DNA from: Castellaniella sp034674885
GTDB taxonomy: Bacteria > Pseudomonadota > Gammaproteobacteria > Burkholderiales > Burkholderiaceae_B
Direction: 5' to 3'
DNA length: 31,661 nucleotides
NCBI RefSeq assembly: GCF_034674885.1
Contig: NZ_JAUCDS010000032.1
Span: 1-31,661, forward strand
Part shown: piece by piece, positions 7,991-16,962 of the stretch
Layout of the letters: each line of letters begins with the position of its first letter
Numbering within the stretch: position 1 is the first letter of the stretch
The notes under the pieces: model-generated
Seen by the model: the letters and a program-made list of their open reading frames with translations, nothing else
Told to the model about the DNA's origin: nothing
Database searches by the model: none
Program-made: the position numbers and the translations under genes

Positions 7991-9007
7991 TCAGTTCTTG
8001 GACTGATCGACCAGCTTGTTGGCGGCGATCCAGGGCATCATGGCGCGCAGCTTGCTGCCGACCTGCTCGATCTGCGATTCGGCGTTCAGACGACGGCGCG
8101 AAGTCAGTTCCGGGGCGCCGGCGGCGTTTTCCAGGATGAAGTTCTTCGCATAGACGCCGGACTGGATGTCGGCCAGGCACTGGCGCATCGCGGCACGGGT
8201 TTCGTCGGTCACCACGCGCGGGCCGGTGACGTATTCGCCGTATTCCGCGTTGTTGGAGATCGAGTAGTTCATGTTGGCGATGCCGCCTTCGTAGATCAGG
8301 TCCACGATCAGCTTCAGTTCGTGCAGGCACTCGAAGTAGGCCATTTCCGGCGCATAGCCGGCATCGACCAGGGTCTCGAAACCGGCCTTGATCAGTTCGA
8401 CGGTACCGCCGCACAGCACGGCCTGTTCGCCGAACAGATCGGTTTCGGTTTCTTCGCGGAAGTTGGTCTCGATGATGCCGGCACGACCGCCGCCATTGCC
8501 CATGGCGTAGGACAGCGCCAGATCGCGGGCCTTGCCGGACACGTCCTGGTGCACGGCGATCAGGTGCGGCACGCCGCCACCCTGGGTGTAGGTGCTGCGC
8601 ACCGTGTGGCCCGGGGCCTTCGGGGCGATCATGATGACGTCGATGTCGGCGCGCGGCACGACCTGGCCGTAATGCACGTTGAAGCCATGGGCGAACGCCA
8701 GCGCAGCGCCTGCCTTCAGGTTGGCCGCGACGTCGTTGCGGTAGACCGCTGCGATGTTCTCGTCGGGCAGCAGCATCATGACCACGTCGGCGCCCTTGAC
8801 GGCTTCCGCGACTTCCTTGACGGTCAGGCCGGCGTTCTCGGCCTTTTTCCAGGACGCGCCGCCCTTGCGCAGGCCCACGGTGACGTGGACGCCCGAATCA
8901 TGCAGGTTCTGCGCGTGGGCGTGGCCCTGCGAACCGTAGCCGATGATGGCCACGTGTTTGCCCTTGATCAGGGACAGGTCGCAGTCTTTGTCGTAGAAAA
9001 CTTTCAT
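7991..9007 (-). CDS. ilvC: Ketol-acid reductoisomerase (NADP+), class I
   Basis: This 338-residue enzyme converts acetolactate or acetohydroxybutyrate to the dihydroxy acids of valine, leucine and isoleucine synthesis. The Rossmann motif GYGSQG lies at 23-28. The cofactor loop LRKGGASWK (about 47-55) has the Arg and Ser pattern associated with NADPH use. The knotted C-terminal domain has the acidic metal-binding stretch ETDLFGEQAVLCGG and the later ECLHELKLIVDLIYEGG. The length matches the short class I enzymes rather than the E. coli long form. The ribosome site CGGAGT precedes the ATG. It is third in the ilvI-ilvH-ilvC unit, 42 nt after ilvH. Confidence 0.97.
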   Translation of the reverse strand: MKVFYDKDCDLSLIKGKHVAIIGYGSQGHAHAQNLHDSGVHVTVGLRKGGASWKKAENAGLTVKEVAEAVKGADVVMMLLPDENIAAVYRNDVAANLKAGAALAFAHGFNVHYGQVVPRADIDVIMIAPKAPGHTVRSTYTQGGGVPHLIAVHQDVSGKARDLALSYAMGNGGGRAGIIETNFREETETDLFGEQAVLCGGTVELIKAGFETLVDAGYAPEMAYFECLHELKLIVDLIYEGGIANMNYSISNNAEYGEYVTGPRVVTDETRAAMRQCLADIQSGVYAKNFILENAAGAPELTSRRRLNAESQIEQVGSKLRAMMPWIAANKLVDQSKN

Positions 9008-9049
9008 GTTGGATACTCCGTTGGATGACTTGATTCTGGTTAAAGAAAT

Positions 9050-9541
9050 TTAGAGCTTCAGGACGCGTTCGCCACGCCCCACTCCGGAGACGCCCGTGCG
9101 GACGGTTTCCAGAATGGCGCTGCGGTCCAGTGCCCCGATGAAGGCGGCGATCTTGTCCTGCACGCCGGTCAGTTCGATGGTGTAGGTCTTGTCGGTGACG
9201 TCGATGATGCGCCCGCGGAAGATCTCCGCCATGCGCTTCATTTCCTCGCGTTCCTTGCCGACCGCGCGGACCTTGATCAGCATGAGCTCGCGCTCGACGT
9301 GGGGGCCTTCGGACAGGTCGACGACCTTGACCACGTCCACCAGGCGGTTCAGGTGCTTGGTGATCTGCTCGATGATCTCGTCGGACCCGATCGTCACGAT
9401 GGTCATGCGCGACAGCGTGGGGTCTTCAGTCGGCGCGACCGTCAGGGTTTCGATGTTGTAGCCGCGCGCCGAGAACAGGCCCACCACCCGGGACAAGGCG
9501 CCCGGTTCGTTTTCCAGCAAAACTGAAATTACGTGTTTCAT
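9050..9541 (-). CDS. ilvH: Acetolactate synthase small (regulatory) subunit
   Basis: This 163-residue protein activates the catalytic subunit and makes it sensitive to valine. The N-terminal ACT domain (about 1-75) begins MKHVISVLLENEPGALSRV, with the Gly-Ala of the ligand-binding turn and the ARGYNIETLTVAPTED segment that is nearly invariant. The C-terminal domain (about 76-163) includes FRGRIIDVTDKTYTIELTG. Length matches IlvH. The start lies 10 nt after the ilvI stop, with AGGGG as ribosome site, which fits coexpression with ilvI. Confidence 0.97.
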   Translation of the reverse strand: MKHVISVLLENEPGALSRVVGLFSARGYNIETLTVAPTEDPTLSRMTIVTIGSDEIIEQITKHLNRLVDVVKVVDLSEGPHVERELMLIKVRAVGKEREEMKRMAEIFRGRIIDVTDKTYTIELTGVQDKIAAFIGALDRSAILETVRTGVSGVGRGERVLKL

Positions 9542-9551
9542 GCTTATCCCC

Positions 9552-11273
9552 TCACAGATCCTCGGCGCCCAGCAACATTTCCGTCAAGCCACGGCCAGCC
9601 TTGACCATGGGCCAGACGTTCTCGGTCTGATCCGTGATGAAATCCATGAAGACGAGGCGGTCCTTGTATTTGGTGAAGGCCTCGCGCAGCGCCGGTTCGA
9701 CGTCAGCGGGCTTTTCAATGCGCATGCCCACATGACCGTAGCTTTCGACGAGCTTGACGAAATCCGGCAGCGCATCCACATAGGATTCGGAATAGCGTGA
9801 ACCGTATTCGATCTGCTGCCACTGACGCACCATGCCCAGGTAGCGGTTGTTCAGGCACAGGACCTTCGGCGTCAAGCGGTATTGACTGCAGGTGGACAGT
9901 TCCTGGATGTTCATCTGGATGGACCCTTCGCCGGTGATGACGGCGACGTCGCGATCCGGATTGGCCATCTGCACCCCCATGGCAAACGGCAGGCCCACAC
10001 CCATGGTGCCCAGGCCACCGGAATTGATCCAGCGGCGAGGTTCCGGGAAGGGATAGTACTGGGCCGCCCACATCTGGTGCTGGCCCACGTCTGACGTGAC
10101 AAAGGCCTGGCCACGCGTGACTTCCCACAGTTTCTGCACCACGTACTGGGGCTTGATCACCGTATCGGAATTCTCGTAATCCAGGCACTTGCGCCCGCGC
10201 CAGGCATCGATCTGCTTCCACCAGGCGTCCAGGCGGTGTTCCGCCACGCTCTGCTCGGCCAGCGATTGCGCATACAGGCCGATCAGGTCCTGCAGGACCT
10301 CGCGCACATCGCCCACGATGGGCACGTCCACCCTCACCCGCTTTGAAATCGACGAAGGGTCGATATCGATGTGGATGATCTTGTGCGCCACCTGCGCGAA
10401 GTGTTTGGGATTGCCGATCACCCGGTCGTCGAAGCGCGCGCCGATGGCCAGCAGCACGTCGCAGTTCTGCATGGACATATTGGCCTCGTAGGTGCCGTGC
10501 ATGCCCGGCATGCCCACGAATTTTTCATCCGTGCCCGGCAAGGCTCCCAGCCCCATCAGGGTGGTGGTGCACGGCGCCCCGGTCATGCGCACCAGTTTGC
10601 GCAATTCGTCGGCGGCGTTGGCCAGCACAACCCCGCCGCCCGCGTAGATCATGGGGCGTTCGGCGGCCAGCAGCATCTGCACGGCCTTTTTGATCTGGCC
10701 CTGGTGGCCCTTGGTGACCGGCGCGTAGGAACGCAACTGCGTGGCACCGCGCTTGGGCGTGTATTTGCAGGTCGCCACGGACACGTCCTTGGGGATATCC
10801 ACCAGGACGGGGCCGGGACGGCCGGAACGCGCAATGTAGAAGGCGCGGCGCATGGTCTCGGCCAGGTCCTTCACATCGCGCACCAGGAAGTTGTGCTTGA
10901 CGCAGGGCCGCGTGATGCCCACGGTATCGCATTCCTGGAAAGCATCCTGGCCGATCGCGTGCGTGGGCACCTGACCGCTGATGATGACCATGGGAATCGA
11001 ATCCATGTACGCCGTGGCGATGCCCGTGACGGCATTGGTGACGCCGGGACCGCTGGTCACCAGGCATACGCCGATTTTGTCCGAGGATCGGGAGTAAGCA
11101 TCCGCCGCGTGAACCGCAGCCTGCTCGTGTCGCACGAGGACGTGCTGAAATTTGTCTTGCTTGTAGATGGCGTCGTAGATGTAGAGGACGGCACCGCCCG
11201 GGTAGCCAAACACGTGGTCTACGCCTTCCTCGATCAGACAACGCACGACGATGTCGGCGCCATTGAGTTCCAT
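9552..11273 (-). CDS. ilvI: Acetolactate synthase large (catalytic) subunit
   Basis: This 573-residue thiamine-diphosphate enzyme condenses two pyruvates, or pyruvate and 2-oxobutyrate, in the first common step of branched-chain amino acid synthesis. The N-terminal FGYPGGAVLYIYD and RHEQAAVHAADAY stretch includes the catalytic Glu. The FAD-binding middle domain includes MLGLG-type sequence near residues 240-260. The ThDP motif GEGSIQMNIQEL with the following Asn-Asn (CLNNRYLGM) is present. The ATG at 11273 is preceded by AAGGA. It is first in the ilvI-ilvH-ilvC unit, behind a leader of about 300 nt with an internal terminator-like hairpin. The choice of ilvI over ilvB as name is only convention. 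Confidence 0.97.
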   Translation of the reverse strand: MELNGADIVVRCLIEEGVDHVFGYPGGAVLYIYDAIYKQDKFQHVLVRHEQAAVHAADAYSRSSDKIGVCLVTSGPGVTNAVTGIATAYMDSIPMVIISGQVPTHAIGQDAFQECDTVGITRPCVKHNFLVRDVKDLAETMRRAFYIARSGRPGPVLVDIPKDVSVATCKYTPKRGATQLRSYAPVTKGHQGQIKKAVQMLLAAERPMIYAGGGVVLANAADELRKLVRMTGAPCTTTLMGLGALPGTDEKFVGMPGMHGTYEANMSMQNCDVLLAIGARFDDRVIGNPKHFAQVAHKIIHIDIDPSSISKRVRVDVPIVGDVREVLQDLIGLYAQSLAEQSVAEHRLDAWWKQIDAWRGRKCLDYENSDTVIKPQYVVQKLWEVTRGQAFVTSDVGQHQMWAAQYYPFPEPRRWINSGGLGTMGVGLPFAMGVQMANPDRDVAVITGEGSIQMNIQELSTCSQYRLTPKVLCLNNRYLGMVRQWQQIEYGSRYSESYVDALPDFVKLVESYGHVGMRIEKPADVEPALREAFTKYKDRLVFMDFITDQTENVWPMVKAGRGLTEMLLGAEDL

Positions 11274-11514
11274 GATGGATTCCTTTCGTAACCTGTGTCA
11301 TGCACCAAGCGGCCTATTGGCAGCCCGGGCCAGTCCTGGGGGTCCTCAACATGATCCGACGCTTGGCGATTCACGGAACCGCTTTGCCCGGACACATCGG
11401 GGAACCAGTCTGCACCCCTTGGCACAAGACACTCGCGCCATGGGCGCAGTGTGGTGGAAATGGACGCCCCGGACCACGCTTGTGGCGCATCCTGGAGCAT
11501 GAAAACGGAAGACG

Positions 11515-11538
11515 AAAAAAACCGGGTGTGTGACCCGG
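11515..11538 (-). terminator. Attenuator-like terminator in the ilvI leader
   Basis: On the minus strand CCGGGT (11538-11533) pairs with ACCCGG (11527-11522) around a 5-nt loop, followed by seven T (11521-11515). It lies about 240 nt before the ilvI start and about 40 nt after the likely transcription start, so transcripts could stop early. Confidence 0.7.
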
Positions 11539-11584
11539 GTGTTCGCCACATCGGCCAACCCTGATGCGGGATGGCGGAACGGCT

Positions 11585-11613
11585 AATTTACCGCGTTGCA
11601 ACATGTGCCGCAA
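11585..11613 (-). promoter_or_regulatory. Candidate promoter of ilvI-ilvH-ilvC
   Basis: On the minus strand TTGCGG (11613-11608) and TAAATT (11590-11585) are 17 bp apart, a good fit to a sigma-70 promoter. The start point would be near 11578. Confidence 0.5.
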
Positions 11614-11730
11614 GCGACACCGCCCCGTGATGCCATCCGTGCCGCGCAAGATGTCTGGAAACCCCCACCAAAGCCGCCAGACTTTCTATACTGCGATCAT
11701 CGCCCTGCTCCGGGTCCACGGCCTTCCTGC

Positions 11731-13956
11731 ATGACACCCTCGACACCGCAACTGCAGCGATTCTTCTACAGCCACTATTTCTTTGGCGGCCTGCGCCAGG
11801 CAACGGGCGTGCTGCTGCCCGCCCTGGTGCTGTCGGGCCTGTTCGGATGGATCGCCAGCGGCTTCGTGGCGGCCGTGGGCGCTGCCTGCGTGGCCATCCT
11901 GGACCAGCCCGGCGGCCCACGCCGCTATGGGATCAACGGCATGTTCGCCGCCCTGTGCCTGGGCTCGGCCACCACCGCAGTGACGGGACTGGCCGCCAGC
12001 CATGCGCTGGCCATCTGGCTGGTCGTGCCCGCGCTGTGCTTCGCCTTTTCCATGCTGACAGTCTATGGCAAACACGGCGGGCTGCTGGGATTCGCCTGCC
12101 TGCTGATCATGACGCTGACCCTGCGCACGCCGCTGACGCAGGCCGACGTGCTGCAGCACACCCTGACATCCTTCCTGGGTGGGGCGTTCTACCTGGTCTA
12201 CAGCGCCATCGCCCATCGCGTCCTGTGGCACCGGGAGGAACAGCAGGCGCTGTCGGTCGCCCTGTTCGCCACGGCGGATTACATCGCCACCCGCGCCCGT
12301 TTCTACGACGTCCACCTGGATCTGGAGGAAAGCTACCGACAGCTGATCCGCCACCAGGCCGCCATGACCGACGCCCACCAGGCGGCCCGCGACATGGTCC
12401 TGCGCGAACTGCCGCGCGGCACGACCTCGCGGGCCGACCGCCTGCGCCAGGGGCTGCTGAACCTGTTCGTGGACATGGTCAGCCTGCTGGACAGCACCGT
12501 GGCCACCCATACCGACTACGCCACATTACGCCAGGCCCTGCCCGACAGCGACGCGCTGCTGTTCGTGCGCGACGCCATGCGCAAGCTGGCCGACAACGTA
12601 TCCGGCCTGGCCCTGAACGTGGCCCGCAACCGCCGGACCCGGGTGCGCAACAGCGTCAAGGCCGAACTGCGGGCACTGGAATTCGAACTGCAGCAGTTGC
12701 GCGAACAAGGCCTGCCACACAGCAACCCCGAACTCTATGCCCTGCTGGTGCAGGTGCTGCGACGCCTGCGCAACATGACGCGCCAGGTCGACCGCATGGC
12801 GGACCATTCCGTCAATCCCATGCCGTCGGATTCCGACCTGCCCAAGGCCAACCGGTCCCTGAACCGCTTCCTGACGCGCCAGAAATGGCAGCTGGCGCTG
12901 CTGACCGACAATCTGCATCGACAATCCGCGCATTTTCGCTATGCCATCCGGGTGGCCATCGCCGCCCTGCTGTCCATGGTGGTGGGCAGCGCGCTGGCGC
13001 ACACGCCGATGGTCCGATCCCTGGACCCGGGCATGGCCGGCCACAGCTACTGGATCATCCTGACGGTGCTGATCATCATGAAGCCCGGCTTCGCCCTGAC
13101 CCGCCAGCGCAACGGCTGGCGGCTGATCGGCACCCTGATCGGCTGCGGCCTGTCGCTGGTGCTGTTCTATCTGGGGCTGAGCCCGGAACTCTATCTGCTG
13201 ATCCTGGTGGCCAGCAGCGTGCTGGGCTACAGCCTGATCCAGGTGAACTACACCTTGTCGGCCGTCTTCAACACGCTGTTCGTGCTGCTGATCTTCCATT
13301 TCCTGGTGCCGGGGTCCAACACGGTGGTCGGCGAGCGACTGGTAGACACCGTGATCGGCAGTATCCTGGCCCTGAGCTGCAGCTATATCCTGCCCTCGTG
13401 GGAACGCAATACGCTGGACGACCTGGCGCGCACCCTGCGCGCCGCCAACCAGATCTTCCTGCGCGGCGGCCTGGCCTTCGTGCAGGCCGCACGCATGGCC
13501 CGGCAGGCCGGTCAGCCCGGCGGCACGGAACAACAGGAAGCCGAAACCCAATGGAAGCTGTGCCGCAAGAACGTGCACATCGCCTTCAGCAATTTCGCCG
13601 CCGCGTTCTACCGCATGATGGACGAACCCACCCGCCGTCAACGGCACGTGCCCGAATTCAACCGCCTGATGATCCAGCACCACGCGCTGGCATCGCAGAT
13701 CGCCGCCGTGATCCCGCAGCTGGCGCTGCTGGACACCGAACCCGACGGCATCCGTCAGGCGCTGGCAGCGACCGGCGACCTCCTGGCCGACCGCCCCGCT
13801 GCCCCGCCCAACGTCATCGAGACCGATGGCGACCACGCGGCGCTGGCCTATCCGCTGCGCCAGATGATCAAGGCATCCCAGCAGATCCAGGAGAACATGC
13901 GGGCACTGGAACCCGTCCGCAGCGACGCGCCCACCGGGTCTTCCGGGCCCGCCTGA
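11731..13956 (+). CDS. FUSC-family inner-membrane protein (YccS/YhfK-like)
   Basis: This 741-residue protein has the architecture of the YccS/YhfK branch of the fusaric acid resistance (FUSC) family. Two hydrophobic blocks, about residues 20-165 and 405-560, each hold several membrane segments. They are joined by a charged cytoplasmic stretch with predicted helices (about 166-400), and a soluble tail follows. The second block starts with the conserved HFRYAIRVAIAALL and includes the SYWIILTVLIIMKPGF motif and the QRNGWRLIGTLIG segment. The family is linked to efflux of aromatic acids, but the substrate here is unknown. I chose the ATG at 11731; the frame is open further upstream but without family-like sequence. 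It is divergent from ilvI and convergent with the TRAP gene dctM. Confidence 0.88.
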   Translation: MTPSTPQLQRFFYSHYFFGGLRQATGVLLPALVLSGLFGWIASGFVAAVGAACVAILDQPGGPRRYGINGMFAALCLGSATTAVTGLAASHALAIWLVVPALCFAFSMLTVYGKHGGLLGFACLLIMTLTLRTPLTQADVLQHTLTSFLGGAFYLVYSAIAHRVLWHREEQQALSVALFATADYIATRARFYDVHLDLEESYRQLIRHQAAMTDAHQAARDMVLRELPRGTTSRADRLRQGLLNLFVDMVSLLDSTVATHTDYATLRQALPDSDALLFVRDAMRKLADNVSGLALNVARNRRTRVRNSVKAELRALEFELQQLREQGLPHSNPELYALLVQVLRRLRNMTRQVDRMADHSVNPMPSDSDLPKANRSLNRFLTRQKWQLALLTDNLHRQSAHFRYAIRVAIAALLSMVVGSALAHTPMVRSLDPGMAGHSYWIILTVLIIMKPGFALTRQRNGWRLIGTLIGCGLSLVLFYLGLSPELYLLILVASSVLGYSLIQVNYTLSAVFNTLFVLLIFHFLVPGSNTVVGERLVDTVIGSILALSCSYILPSWERNTLDDLARTLRAANQIFLRGGLAFVQAARMARQAGQPGGTEQQEAETQWKLCRKNVHIAFSNFAAAFYRMMDEPTRRQRHVPEFNRLMIQHHALASQIAAVIPQLALLDTEPDGIRQALAATGDLLADRPAAPPNVIETDGDHAALAYPLRQMIKASQQIQENMRALEPVRSDAPTGSSGPA

Positions 13957-13990
13957 ACCCCCAACGGGCCCACAGCAGGCCCCGGGTTCA
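13954..13990. terminator. Hairpin shared by two convergent genes, containing both stop codons
   Basis: TGAACCC (13954-13960) pairs with GGGTTCA (13984-13990), and an inner GGGCC/GGCCC stem (13966-13970 / 13978-13982) adds stability. The outer arms include the TGA of the FUSC gene and the TGA of dctM. No T-tract follows on either strand, so termination efficiency is unclear. Confidence 0.5.
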
Positions 13991-15307
13991 GATGGGCGCC
14001 CCCATGATCAGGTCCGGCAGCCAGGTGACGACCTGCGGAAAAATGCTCAGCAGCACGATCGCCCCCATCATCACCAGCACGTATGGCAATGCACCCATCA
14101 GGATGTCCCGGGTCGGCACGTCGGGTGCGATGGCATTCAACACGAACAGATTCAGGCCTACGGGAGGCGTGATCAGGCCGATTTCCATGTTGACAGTCAG
14201 GATGACGGCGAACCAGTAGGGGTCGAACCCGGCCTGGGTGATGATGGGCAGGAGCAGCGGCGCCGCCATGACGATGATGGCCACCGGCGGCAGGAACATG
14301 CCGGCCACCAGCAGGAACACATTGATCAGCCCCATCAGCAGCCAGCGATTGATCTCCAGCGATGCGATGGCCGCCGCCAGCGACTGCGTGATGAACAGGG
14401 ACGACAGCGCAAAGGCGAACAATTCCGCCGAGGCCATGATCATCATGATCATGACGCTTTCGCGCATGGCCGAACCGAAGACCCCGGTATAGGTGCGCAT
14501 CTTGAAGAGGCGGTACACCACGGCCACCACGATCAGGGTCAGCAGCGCGCCCGCGCCGGCCGCTTCGGATGGCGTGGCCACCCCGCCATACAGCACGAAC
14601 AGCATGCCCAGGATGATGAGCAGCAGCGGCAGCACGCGCGGCAAGGCTTCCAGTTTGTCGCGCCAGGAATAATGCCCGGAGCCTGCGCCCCCGAACCGGA
14701 AGCCCTTGCGCCGCGCGTCGAACAGCGCCCAGGCCATGAACAGCGCCGTCAGCAGAAGCCCCGGCATGACGCCGGCCAGGAACAGCCGCCCGATCGAGGT
14801 CTGGGTCGAGATGCCGTAGACGATCATCGTGACCGACGGCGGGATCAGGATGCCCAGGGTTCCCCCCGCCGCAATCGACCCGGTGGCCACCGAGGCCGGA
14901 TAGCCGCGACCCAGCATCTCGGGAATGCCCATCTTGCCGATGGCCGCGCAGGTGGCGGGGCTGGATCCCGTCATGCCGGAAAAAATGGCGCAGGCCCCGA
15001 TATTGGACAGAATCAGGCCGCCGGGAACCTTGTACAGCCAGCGATCCAGGGCCTTGTACAGGTCTCCGCCGGCGGGCGTCCCCGCTACGATCGCCCCCAT
15101 CAGGACGAACATGGGAATCGCCACGTACCCCAGATTGGCGATGCCGGCGAACATGGTCTCGGCCAGCACGTAGATCACGTCGGGCCCCATGTCCAGGAAC
15201 AGGCCCACCACGGCAGCCAGGCCCAGGGCGAATGCGATCGGCATGCCCGTGGCCAGCATCAGGCACAGACCCACGATAATGCTGATTCCTGCCAGCATTG
15301 GCGTCAT
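13988..15307 (-). CDS. dctM: TRAP transporter large permease subunit (DctM family), probably for malonate
   Basis: This 439-residue protein is the large membrane subunit of a sodium-driven tripartite (TRAP) transporter. It is hydrophobic throughout with about 12 predicted membrane segments. Family patterns visible are GMPIAFALG near the N-terminus, MFAGIANLGYVAIPMFVLMG, SGMTGSSPATCAAIG, the re-entrant-loop-like GTLGILIPPSVTMIVYG, and ITPPVGLNLFVLN near the C-terminus. The ATG at 15307 overlaps the dctQ stop as ATGA (15304-15307), with GGGAGAG as ribosome site. It is last in the malonate cluster. The substrate is inferred from the neighbours, as in the Sinorhizobium matPQMAB locus, not from the protein itself. 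Confidence 0.93.
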   Translation of the reverse strand: MTPMLAGISIIVGLCLMLATGMPIAFALGLAAVVGLFLDMGPDVIYVLAETMFAGIANLGYVAIPMFVLMGAIVAGTPAGGDLYKALDRWLYKVPGGLILSNIGACAIFSGMTGSSPATCAAIGKMGIPEMLGRGYPASVATGSIAAGGTLGILIPPSVTMIVYGISTQTSIGRLFLAGVMPGLLLTALFMAWALFDARRKGFRFGGAGSGHYSWRDKLEALPRVLPLLLIILGMLFVLYGGVATPSEAAGAGALLTLIVVAVVYRLFKMRTYTGVFGSAMRESVMIMMIMASAELFAFALSSLFITQSLAAAIASLEINRWLLMGLINVFLLVAGMFLPPVAIIVMAAPLLLPIITQAGFDPYWFAVILTVNMEIGLITPPVGLNLFVLNAIAPDVPTRDILMGALPYVLVMMGAIVLLSIFPQVVTWLPDLIMGAPI

Positions 15308-15792
15308 GACGGCTCTCCCTTGAGCTTGATGATTTCCGCGACATACTGCAGGCACAGCAATCCAAAACCGAACACGACCGGCGACAGCGGCATCCACAAC
15401 GGCACGGCAGCCACGCTGGGCGTCGTCCAGCCGCCTTCCAGGGCCTCGTACAGGTGCAGACCCGTCGCCACGGTCATCACGGAGCAAAATGCCAGCCCCA
15501 GCCAGGCGCCCACCCGATCCATCCAGCGGCGCGTCCGGGGCCCCACCAGCAGCTGGATGAAATCCACGCCCACATGGCCCTTGGTCATCAGCACATAGGG
15601 GGCGCCCAGGAAGATGGCGGCCGTTGCCCCGAACACCACCGCCTCGGTCTGCCAGATCGTGGCGGCCCGGAAGACGTAGCGCATCAGGATCATCTGGCAC
15701 ACGACCAGCATGGCGAACACCAGCAGCAGCACGGATGCAACGCCGCAGGCCCTGGACAGGACCTCGACCCAGCGTATGAAAATTCGACTCAT
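15304..15792 (-). CDS. dctQ: TRAP transporter small permease subunit (DctQ family)
   Basis: This 162-residue protein is the small membrane subunit of the TRAP system, with four predicted membrane segments (about 15-35, 48-66, 90-110, 128-150). The pattern CQMILMRYVFRAATIWQTE and the later GHVGVDFI stretch are typical of DctQ. The start at 15792 has a strong GGGAGGT ribosome site. It overlaps dctM by 4 nt and lies 76 nt after dctP. DctQ and DctM together make the transport domain that receives substrate from DctP. Confidence 0.92.
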   Translation of the reverse strand: MSRIFIRWVEVLSRACGVASVLLLVFAMLVVCQMILMRYVFRAATIWQTEAVVFGATAAIFLGAPYVLMTKGHVGVDFIQLLVGPRTRRWMDRVGAWLGLAFCSVMTVATGLHLYEALEGGWTTPSVAAVPLWMPLSPVVFGFGLLCLQYVAEIIKLKGEPS

Positions 15793-15868
15793 GCGACCTC
15801 CCGGCGTCGCTTCAGCGGCAGGGCCTGCGCCGGGCTGTGCCGAGCGCAGGCCTCATTTCGGTTTGCTT

Positions 15869-16870
15869 TTACTGAACGGCCAACGCCTTTTTCAGCAAGA
15901 GATCGCCGCCCGGCACCTTTTCGGCGAACTGCCGATAGGACGAATGTTTGGCGATGTTCATCCAGGCCTGGTAGTCCTCGGGCGTCATCGTCACGACTTC
16001 CACACCGGCCTTGGTGTAGACATCGCGCATTTTCTGTTCGCCCTTCTTGGCTTCCCCGGTGAAGTAGTCCTCCGCCTTTCGGGCGGCAGCCAGGATGGCC
16101 TCGCGCTGTTTGGGCTCCAGTTTGTCGAAGACCTTCTTGGACATCAGCACCGGTTCGTACATGAACCAGAGGGCGTTGTCCCCCGGCGCGGTCAGGCACT
16201 TGGCCTGCTCGTACAGCCGGTACGACACGAAGCTGTCGTTGGACGTGTTGGCCGCATCCAGCACGCCCGTCTGCATGGCCGAATACACTTCGGACGAGGG
16301 CATCGAGGAAATCGACGCGCCGGCTGCCGCCAGCATCTGTTCGAACGCCGGACCGGCCGCGCGAATCACCTGCCCCTTGATCGTGTCGGGGCTGGTGATG
16401 CAGTTCTTCTTGGATGCGAACCCGCCAGCCAGCCAGGCATCGGCAATCACCACCGCGCCCTGCTTTTCGACCAGCGCCTTGATGTCCTTCATGAAGTTGG
16501 ACTGGTTCAGGCGCTGCGCATGGTCGTAGTTGCGCACCAGGCCCGGCATCAGCGTGGCCGAGAACTGCGGCACCCGACCCGAGGCGTAGTCCAGCGGAAA
16601 GGCGGCCATGTCCAACTGGCCGCGTGTCAGCGCGCCCCACTGTTCGGTCGCCTTGTACAGCGAAGAGCCTGGGAACACCTGGATCTTCAGCCCCACGTTG
16701 GCGGCCTCGACCTCGCGGGCGATGATCTGCACCATTTCATCCCGAGGATCCCCCTGCCCTCCAGGGAACTGGTGCGAGGCCCGCAGCGTGGTCTCGGCCA
16801 GCGCAGTCCCCGAGCCGGCCGCCATGGCCAGCCCCAGCGCGGCGCAAAGTATGTGTCGCTTCATCATCAT
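15869..16870 (-). CDS. dctP: TRAP transporter periplasmic substrate-binding protein (DctP family)
   Basis: This 333-residue protein captures the substrate in the periplasm. A signal peptide is clear: MMMKRHILC, a hydrophobic core, then GTALA with cleavage after about residue 25. The mature chain starts ETTLRASHQFPGGQGDPRDEM, a typical DctP strand. The family arginine for the substrate carboxylate is probably in the KGQVIRAAG segment (about residue 170). The three candidate start codons are adjacent; the first ATG at 16870 has AGGAGA upstream. It sits 92 nt after matB. The pairing with malonyl-CoA synthetase and decarboxylase suggests malonate or a related dicarboxylate as ligand; this is inference. 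Confidence 0.92.
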   Translation of the reverse strand: MMMKRHILCAALGLAMAAGSGTALAETTLRASHQFPGGQGDPRDEMVQIIAREVEAANVGLKIQVFPGSSLYKATEQWGALTRGQLDMAAFPLDYASGRVPQFSATLMPGLVRNYDHAQRLNQSNFMKDIKALVEKQGAVVIADAWLAGGFASKKNCITSPDTIKGQVIRAAGPAFEQMLAAAGASISSMPSSEVYSAMQTGVLDAANTSNDSFVSYRLYEQAKCLTAPGDNALWFMYEPVLMSKKVFDKLEPKQREAILAAARKAEDYFTGEAKKGEQKMRDVYTKAGVEVVTMTPEDYQAWMNIAKHSSYRQFAEKVPGGDLLLKKALAVQ

Positions 16871-16962
16871 GTTGTCTCCTGATTATTGGTCGTCGTGGTC
16901 CTTCCGGCCGTACCCTCCCGGATCCGGCTTGCCTCATGATCGGCTGAATGTCCTCCTTGTCG

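Larger units (their letters stand above)
11274..11730. other. 457-bp region between the divergent ilvI and FUSC genes
   Basis: It contains the ilv promoter candidate (11585-11613, minus), the hairpin plus T-tract (11515-11538, minus), and a TATACT -10 candidate (11687-11692) for the plus-strand FUSC gene, with no convincing -35 box. Between 11274 and 11514 I see no gene with a family match. Open frames there lack branched-chain codon runs. Confidence 0.6.

Noticed and set aside
11346..11649. Possible leader peptides before ilvI
   Set aside because: Several short minus-strand frames start near the hairpin, but none has a run of Leu, Ile or Val codons or a clear ribosome site.
11847..14219. 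790-codon open frame on the plus strand within the FUSC gene
   Set aside because: It is a shifted frame of the FUSC gene, rich in Arg, Pro and Gly, with no membrane segments or motifs.
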